Below, piece by piece: positions 31,758 to 36,093 of a stretch of 36,093 nt of DNA. The stretch spans positions 1-36,093 of the forward strand of contig DATKDU010000441.1 of NCBI GenBank assembly GCA_035512595.1. Reading direction: 5' to 3'. The DNA comes from DATKDU01 sp035512595. GTDB taxonomy: Bacteria; Planctomycetota; Planctomycetia; Pirellulales; Pirellulaceae. A program made the translations under genes and the position numbers. Positions within the stretch are counted from its first letter, which is position 1; every line of letters begins with the position of its first letter. Below the pieces are notes generated by a model that saw nothing but the letters and a program-made list of their open reading frames with translations, was not told where the DNA came from and did not search any database.

Positions 31758-33947
31758 ATGGCGAAATCGGCCCAACATCTCGCCGACGATCCGACGCGGC
31801 CCTGGATCGTGGCTGGCGTCGCAGGGCTATTGACGGGCATCTATCTCATTTTCTTTCTCGCTTGGGGGATCGGCGGACCGGAGTCAAGCCTGACGCGGCT
31901 GGGACTGTTCCGACTGCTGCTCCTTCCCGAGGAGGTGTTCCTGAATGCCACGGCTGGCGGCGGTTGGCAGGGAACGATGGATCGCGGTTTCGCACTTTCT
32001 GCCGCGGCGGCATTTCTCTGGTGTGCCCTGTGGCTCGGCTGGTGGCCGCTGAAGTGGATCGCGCCGGCCGGTGACTGGCCGCGGTGGGAGCGGGGCGTCA
32101 TTGCCACCGCGGTGGGACTGCATCTGATCTCGCTGCTGACGCTGCTCGTCGGGCTGGTGGGACTGCTGCCAGCGCCCGTCTTGGCGGTTATGTTTACCGC
32201 GGCGGGGATCGGGCTACCTGTCGTTGCTCTGATCCGCGCACGCCGCCGCGTGAAAGGGGTCGGGAGTCTTTTTCGGTCGAAGTCTCTGCCAATAGAAGAA
32301 TCTTTGGCCGAAAAAGACTCCCGACCCCGCTGGTTGTGGATTGCACTGTGTGCCGTCGCAACGATATTTGCCATCATCATCCTTCTGGGCGGCGCACTGC
32401 CCCCCTGGGACTTCGACGTGCTGGAGTACCACCTCCAGGTCCCCAAAGAGTGGTATCTAGCCGGCCGCATCGAGTTTATGCCGCACAATATCTACGCCAA
32501 CATGCCGCTGGGGGCGGAGATGTTTCCGCTGGCGGCGATGAGCATCTGCGGCGACTGGTGGCTGGGGGCGATCGTCGGCAAAACGATCATGGGGTCCTGC
32601 TCCCTGCTGACCGCGGCGGCGGTCTACGGCATCGTCCGTCGGATGGCCTCGCCGACGGCGGCAATGATCGCCAGCCTCATCTGGCTCTCGCACCCGTGGG
32701 CAATGCATGTTTCCATCAGCGGCCTGAACGAGCAGGTCTACTCACTCTACCTGACGTGTGCGGTGAGCGCCATCTCCGTCAATCGTGGCACGCTGCGTAA
32801 TTGGCTGCTCGCCGGACTGTTTGCCGGTGCGGCCGCGGCGTGCAAGTATCCGGCCGTCGTCATGCTCGGCATTCCGCTGGCGGCGTGGGCCGTCATCGCG
32901 CCGCGGCTGGAGTCCATTTCCACGACGACGTGGCGCATCAGGCTAGCGGCGCTGACCTGCTTCGTCATCGCAGCGGCACTCAGCGGCGGTGCATGGTACG
33001 CGCGCAATGCCGTGCAAGCGGGCAATCCCGTGTATCCGCTGCTGGGAAATCTGCTCGGCGGCCAGACGCGCACGCCCGAGAAGAACGAGCAATTCGCCCG
33101 CGGCCACGCGGTTCCACCTTACACGCTGGGCAAGCTCATCGAGTCGGCGCTGCGAGTTGTCTGGCAAAGCGAGCACCAGAGCCCGCTGCTCATACCGCTC
33201 ATGTTGATCGGCGCGTCAGCGGTTTGGCGAATGACCAATGACCAAGCCCCAATGACCAATGGGCGTTCATTGGTCATTGGTGCTTGGTCATTGGTCATTT
33301 CTTTCCTCGCCACCTGGTGGCTGTTCACCCACCGCCTCGACCGGTTCCTCGTGCCCGCCATTCCCTTGGCCGCAATCATCGCCGGCGCTGGGGTCCAATA
33401 CGCACTTCGCCAGCCGCTGAAATGGGTGCTCTATCCGCTCCTGGTCATCGGCCTCGTCTACAACCTGGTGTATGTCAGTTCCCCGATGCCGCTGGCCATC
33501 GCGCTGGCCGGCGACAATCGCTGGCTGGCGCCGCTGGAGGCGCTGCGCAAGGGCGAGTTGAGCGAGCGTGTTCCCGTCTCGCGGATCAATGCCGACGTTC
33601 GCTGGCTGAATGCCAACGTCCCGCCGGGGAAGGCCGTGCTGTGCATTGGCGAGGCGGCCGTCTTCGACCTGGAAATGCCGGTCTATTACCACACCTGCTT
33701 TGACGATTGCCTGCTGGTCGAATGGATGGCGGGCAAAACGGCCGCCGAGCGGAAGCAACTGCTGCACGACAGGCAGGTCGCGTTCGTGTACGTCGATTGG
33801 GCCGAGATCGAGCGCTACCGCGCGCCGGGCAACTACGGCTTCGATCCCCGCTTCTCGCGCGCGCTGCTCGATGAGCTGGTCGCACAGGGAGTGCTTGCCC
33901 CGCCGCTGAAGGATGCGCCGAGCGAGATCTACTCGGTTTTGCCGTGA
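31758..33947 (+). CDS. multi-spanning membrane glycosyltransferase (GT39-like)
   Basis: A 729-residue protein with a dozen or so predicted membrane spans. The motif PPWDFDVLEYHLQVPKEWYLAGR after the first spans is the acidic catalytic loop typical of the PMT/GT39-like family, which transfers sugar from polyprenyl-phosphate carriers on the outer face of the membrane. The C-terminal ~180 residues are soluble (VSRINADVRWLNANVPPGKAVLC...). The ATG at 31758 is the likeliest start but lacks a good ribosome-binding site. Two palindromic repeats are inserted in frame, at about residues 167-191 and 491-514. They add VKGVGSLFRSKS..EKDSRP and TNDQAPMTNGRSLVIGAWSL. The 3' end overlaps the convergent SUKH gene by 19 bases. 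Confidence 0.85.
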   Translation: MAKSAQHLADDPTRPWIVAGVAGLLTGIYLIFFLAWGIGGPESSLTRLGLFRLLLLPEEVFLNATAGGGWQGTMDRGFALSAAAAFLWCALWLGWWPLKWIAPAGDWPRWERGVIATAVGLHLISLLTLLVGLVGLLPAPVLAVMFTAAGIGLPVVALIRARRRVKGVGSLFRSKSLPIEESLAEKDSRPRWLWIALCAVATIFAIIILLGGALPPWDFDVLEYHLQVPKEWYLAGRIEFMPHNIYANMPLGAEMFPLAAMSICGDWWLGAIVGKTIMGSCSLLTAAAVYGIVRRMASPTAAMIASLIWLSHPWAMHVSISGLNEQVYSLYLTCAVSAISVNRGTLRNWLLAGLFAGAAAACKYPAVVMLGIPLAAWAVIAPRLESISTTTWRIRLAALTCFVIAAALSGGAWYARNAVQAGNPVYPLLGNLLGGQTRTPEKNEQFARGHAVPPYTLGKLIESALRVVWQSEHQSPLLIPLMLIGASAVWRMTNDQAPMTNGRSLVIGAWSLVISFLATWWLFTHRLDRFLVPAIPLAAIIAGAGVQYALRQPLKWVLYPLLVIGLVYNLVYVSSPMPLAIALAGDNRWLAPLEALRKGELSERVPVSRINADVRWLNANVPPGKAVLCIGEAAVFDLEMPVYYHTCFDDCLLVEWMAGKTAAERKQLLHDRQVAFVYVDWAEIERYRAPGNYGFDPRFSRALLDELVAQGVLAPPLKDAPSEIYSVLP
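32256..32328. repeat. in-frame palindrome with 21-bp perfect arms (GGGGTCGGGAGTC type)
   Basis: Arms 32256-32276 and 32308-32328 are perfectly complementary across 21 bases, around a 31-base loop. The element lies inside the glycosyltransferase gene without stop codons and encodes a loop between membrane spans. Confidence 0.93.
33230..33299. repeat. in-frame palindrome with 32-bp arms built of AATGACC/TTGGTCA heptamers
   Basis: Left arm 33230-33261 and right arm 33268-33299 match at 31 of 32 positions around a six-base loop. Both arms consist of 7-bp units (AATGACC on the left, its complement on the right). It is translated in frame inside the glycosyltransferase. Confidence 0.95.
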
Positions 33948-34609
33948 TTGCCGGGAAGCTGCCCGCGGCTGTTGTCCAGCACGCAGCTCCCGTCCGGCCC
34001 CCACCGCACATCCTGAAACCGGTCAAGGTCCCAGAAGCGGATCGGCCGCAACCGCTCGGGCCACGGCTCGCGGCCCGGAAGGCCGAACTCGTGGCGGAGG
34101 TAGTCGGCCAGGTCGAACCCGTAGTGGATGATGTCGGTCTGGTGGACTGAGAACACTGGGTTGCCCGCCTCGTGCGGCTCGTCTGGCATCATCCGGTGCA
34201 TGTAGATGGGGATCAGTCGCGGAGCGGTCGCGACCAGTTCCCCGGCCGCCCGCAGCGCTTCCTCAAGTGAGTTGGGCCGCGGCCCCCACTCATCCAGCCA
34301 GAATCCGTTGTGCTCGACATCGAACAGCACGCCTTGCCGGGGGAGGTCCAGCCAGTCCCGCAGGGCCGCCTCGTCCCCGGTTCGCCAGTCGGGGAACTGC
34401 GGGCCGCGAGGCAGCGCGGTCTGAAGGAACTCGCGAAGGTCGGGCGGGAACCGGAATCCGAACCGGCTCTCAACCGCCGCGATCTCGAGATCGGTCAGGC
34501 CGGCCTCGAACTCGATCTGATAGTCCGGTGAGCCGGGCGCGATCAGCCCGAACTGGTACGTAGTGCCGCGGAGTTGGTCTACCAGTTCTTGCCAGCCACC
34601 GCGATCCAT
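33929..34609 (-). CDS. SMI1/KNR4 (SUKH) domain protein
   Basis: A 226-residue protein. The SUKH pattern is clear: GLTDLEIAAVESRFGFRFPPDLREFLQTALPRGPQFPDWR, followed by later conserved Trp/Pro/Tyr positions (LIPIYMHRMMPDEP...PVFSVHQTDIIHYGFDLADYLRHEF). In bacteria such proteins often act as immunity proteins to toxins, or as general protein-binding modules. No adjacent toxin is visible. The ATG at 34609 has an excellent GAGGAGGG ribosome-binding site. Its 3' end overlaps the glycosyltransferase gene by 19 bases. It starts 22 bases after the VanZ-like gene ends, so the two may form an operon. Confidence 0.85.
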   Translation of the reverse strand: MDRGGWQELVDQLRGTTYQFGLIAPGSPDYQIEFEAGLTDLEIAAVESRFGFRFPPDLREFLQTALPRGPQFPDWRTGDEAALRDWLDLPRQGVLFDVEHNGFWLDEWGPRPNSLEEALRAAGELVATAPRLIPIYMHRMMPDEPHEAGNPVFSVHQTDIIHYGFDLADYLRHEFGLPGREPWPERLRPIRFWDLDRFQDVRWGPDGSCVLDNSRGQLPGNHGKTE

Positions 34610-34631
34610 ACGCGTCCCTCCTCGGCGATAT

Positions 34632-35078
34632 CTATTCCGTCTTACCCTGATGCCCCGCCTGCTTATCACCTTCGCTGCGTCCTTGCCACAGGTTCCAGAC
34701 GGCATACACCGCGGCAAACGCGATTGACCCGATTGCCGCTCCCATCACGTCGAACCGCCAGTCGGCGATGTCCATGTGGCGGCCGACCATGCTTTGCGTA
34801 ATCTCGTCCACCGCGCCGTACAGCGCCGCCCCGATCATCACCAGCAAGTACATGACCCACGTCACCCGCCCGAATGTGGCCGCCGCGACGAGCCACAAAA
34901 AGGCCAACCCCGCATAGGCCACGAAGTGCAGCACCTTGTCCCCTTCCACCGCCGGAATCTCTGGCCCGGAAAAGCTGATGTCCAAATGGGTGCCGGCGAA
35001 CATGGCTCCCCAATACACGGCGACCACGGCTACGGCGACCCATCGCAGGCGCCATTCAAAGTTCGGTCCTTTTGCCAT
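34632..35078 (-). CDS. VanZ-like membrane protein
   Basis: A 148-residue protein with four predicted spans. The VanZ-family markers are present: DKVLHFVAYAGLAFLWL and DEITQSMVGRHMDIADWRFDVMGAAIG. VanZ relatives occur in envelope- or glycan-linked loci, which fits the neighbouring glycosyltransferase and sugar epimerase. The ATG at 35078 is chosen by family length. The upstream in-frame extension to 35222 runs through heptamer repeats and is not credible. It is divergent from the epimerase gene. Confidence 0.88.
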   Translation of the reverse strand: MAKGPNFEWRLRWVAVAVVAVYWGAMFAGTHLDISFSGPEIPAVEGDKVLHFVAYAGLAFLWLVAAATFGRVTWVMYLLVMIGAALYGAVDEITQSMVGRHMDIADWRFDVMGAAIGSIAFAAVYAVWNLWQGRSEGDKQAGHQGKTE

Positions 35079-35087
35079 CGTTATCCA

Positions 35088-35108
35088 GAGGTCGGAGGTC
35101 GGAAGTCG
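35088..35108 (+). repeat. (GAGGTCG)x3 heptamer repeat
   Basis: GAGGTCG, GAGGTCG and GAAGTCG in direct succession, just upstream of the VanZ-like start codon (on the other strand). Confidence 0.8.
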
Positions 35109-35150
35109 GCGCATGCTGATCATGTTATACTCGCTGGCGATCGTCCAAAG

Positions 35151-35193
35151 TCCTGACTCCTGACTCCTGACTCCTGAACCCCTGAACCCTGAA
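35151..35193 (+). repeat. mixed heptamer array (TCCTGAC, then CCCTGAA)
   Basis: Three TCCTGAC units, a TCCTGAA, an 8-base CCCCTGAA and a CCCTGAA. It ends ten bases before the epimerase start codon, so it occupies the place where a ribosome-binding site would be expected. The first unit is the complement of the CAGGAGT-type array at 20.9 kb, and the second is the CCCTGAA type at 21.1 kb. Confidence 0.85.
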
Positions 35194-35202
35194 CCCTTCC
35201 CC

Positions 35203-36093
35203 ATGCCTTCCATCCTCGTCACCGGCGGCGCTGGCTTCGTCGGCAGTCATCTGGTCGAAATGCTGCTGAAGCAGCCCGAGTGCCGCGTCGTGGTGCTCGA
35301 TAACTTCAACGACTATTACGATCCGCAGTTCAAACGCAGCAACATCGCGGCATTCGTCGGCGATCCGCGGGTCGCACTGGTGGAAGCGGACTTTCGCGAT
35401 CCGGCCGTCTGCCGGCAAACGCTGGCCGAGCACCGGGTGACGCAGATCGTCCACCTCGGCGCTTATCCGGGCGTCCCTTACAGCCTCCAAGCGCCGCAGG
35501 TCTACATCGACAACAACATCACCGGCACCGTTTCGCTGCTGGAAGCGGCCCGCCAATATCCGGTCGATCGCTTCCTGTTCGCGTCCTCTTCCACCGTTTA
35601 CGGCCGCGGGGCCAAAGTGCCGTTCGTCGAGGATGCGCCGCTGGGCATTCCCGCCAGCCCCTACGGCGCGACCAAGCGCGCGGGCGAAATCCTTGGCCTG
35701 ACCTACCACGCCCTGTTCGACATTCCGTTCACGTCGCTCCGCTTCTTCAACGTCTACGGTCCGCGGCTGCGGCCGGAGCTCGCCCTAGCCGTCTTCACGC
35801 GGGCGATTCTGGCAGGGACGCCGCTCCCCCTGTATGGCGACGGCTCGGTCCTCCGCGACTTCACGCACGTCAGCGACATCTGCCGCGGGGTCGTGTCGGC
35901 GTTGTCCGCGGCGAACATCGCCGGAGAGTGCATCAACCTGGGGCACAACGAGCCGATCGAAATCCGCCGGCTGATCGCCCTGATCGAAGAGGCCGCCGGC
36001 AAGCAGGCGCTCATCGAGCATCGCCCCGAGCGGAAGGAGGACATGCCGGTGACCTGCGCCGATTTGACCAAAGCGGGGCGACTCTTGGGCTAT
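35203..36093 (+). CDS. NAD-dependent nucleotide-sugar epimerase (SDR superfamily), cut at the right edge
   Basis: The first 297 codons of an extended short-chain dehydrogenase. The Rossmann glycine motif TGGAGFVGSH is at residues 7-16. The active-site Ser-Ser-Thr region is ASSSTVYG, and the Tyr/Lys pair is PYGATKRAGE. RFFNVYGPRLRPEL and GDGSVLRDFTHVSDI are typical of UDP-glucuronate/UDP-galactose 4-epimerases and GDP-sugar relatives. The exact substrate is not decidable. The open frame has no stop before the window end. The ATG at 35203 has no ribosome-binding site because a heptamer repeat lies upstream. With the VanZ-like and GT39-like genes it suggests an envelope-polysaccharide locus. Confidence 0.93.
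   Translation, partial: MPSILVTGGAGFVGSHLVEMLLKQPECRVVVLDNFNDYYDPQFKRSNIAAFVGDPRVALVEADFRDPAVCRQTLAEHRVTQIVHLGAYPGVPYSLQAPQVYIDNNITGTVSLLEAARQYPVDRFLFASSSTVYGRGAKVPFVEDAPLGIPASPYGATKRAGEILGLTYHALFDIPFTSLRFFNVYGPRLRPELALAVFTRAILAGTPLPLYGDGSVLRDFTHVSDICRGVVSALSAANIAGECINLGHNEPIEIRRLIALIEEAAGKQALIEHRPERKEDMPVTCADLTKAGRLLGY

Noticed and set aside
35126..35131. TATACT as a -10 box for the epimerase gene
   Set aside because: No matching -35 box at 16-18 bases, and it lies between repeat arrays; one hexamer is not enough.

Overview
The window looks like a chromosomal segment of a planctomycete, most likely from the Pirellulales group. This is inferred from gene content, not from a marker gene. It holds a DUF1559 pseudopilin-like protein, an ECF-like sigma factor next to a serine/threonine kinase with C-terminal WD40 repeats, a split pair of the PVC-type 'membrane-bound dehydrogenase' and 'CxxCH heme-binding' domains, and high-GC DNA. 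No rRNA, tRNA or CRISPR array was recognised.

Bases 1-5600 look like an accessory, mobile-element-derived region. The left edge is the N-terminal end of an IS1380-type transposase. Next come a TOPRIM + HTH protein that looks like a primase missing its front, a decayed IS5-family fragment just upstream of it, and a plus-strand run of four poorly known genes: an acidic protein with 24 consecutive Glu, two small proteins, and a MerR-like protein. Bases 5456-9385 hold three exported minus-strand proteins (an alpha/beta hydrolase, a PKD/HYR-like secreted protein, a DUF1559 protein). Each is followed at its 3' side by a copy of the same hairpin repeat.

Bases 9401-17728 (minus strand) are a signalling and lipid/quinone-type region. 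A TetR regulator with two candidate operators leads into two tandem ABC1/UbiB kinase-like genes and an SRPBCC protein. Then come an ECF sigma factor and a 1166-residue kinase with two predicted WD40 propellers. Bases 17895-23240 hold a small conserved protein, a STAS-like protein, thiol peroxidase (tpx), two membrane proteins and a degenerate pseudokinase. Bases 23423-28089 encode the PVC dehydrogenase/heme pair. Bases 28134-30554 hold a hypothetical protein with an antitoxin-like partner, tadA on the other strand, and a winged-helix/DUF5985/DUF5985 operon. Bases 30569-36093 hold a DapA-family enzyme, a large GT39-like membrane glycosyltransferase, a SUKH protein, a VanZ-like protein and the start of a nucleotide-sugar epimerase.

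The most striking structure is not a gene. Many short repeats with a 7-bp period, of many different sequences, are scattered through the window. They often form long, near-perfect inverted repeats. Some lie between genes. Others are inserted in frame inside proteins: the kinase catalytic domain, twice in the glycosyltransferase, and the C-terminus of the TetR protein. Several artificially lengthen the open frames of neighbouring genes, so start codons were placed inside those frames by ribosome-binding sites and family boundaries.
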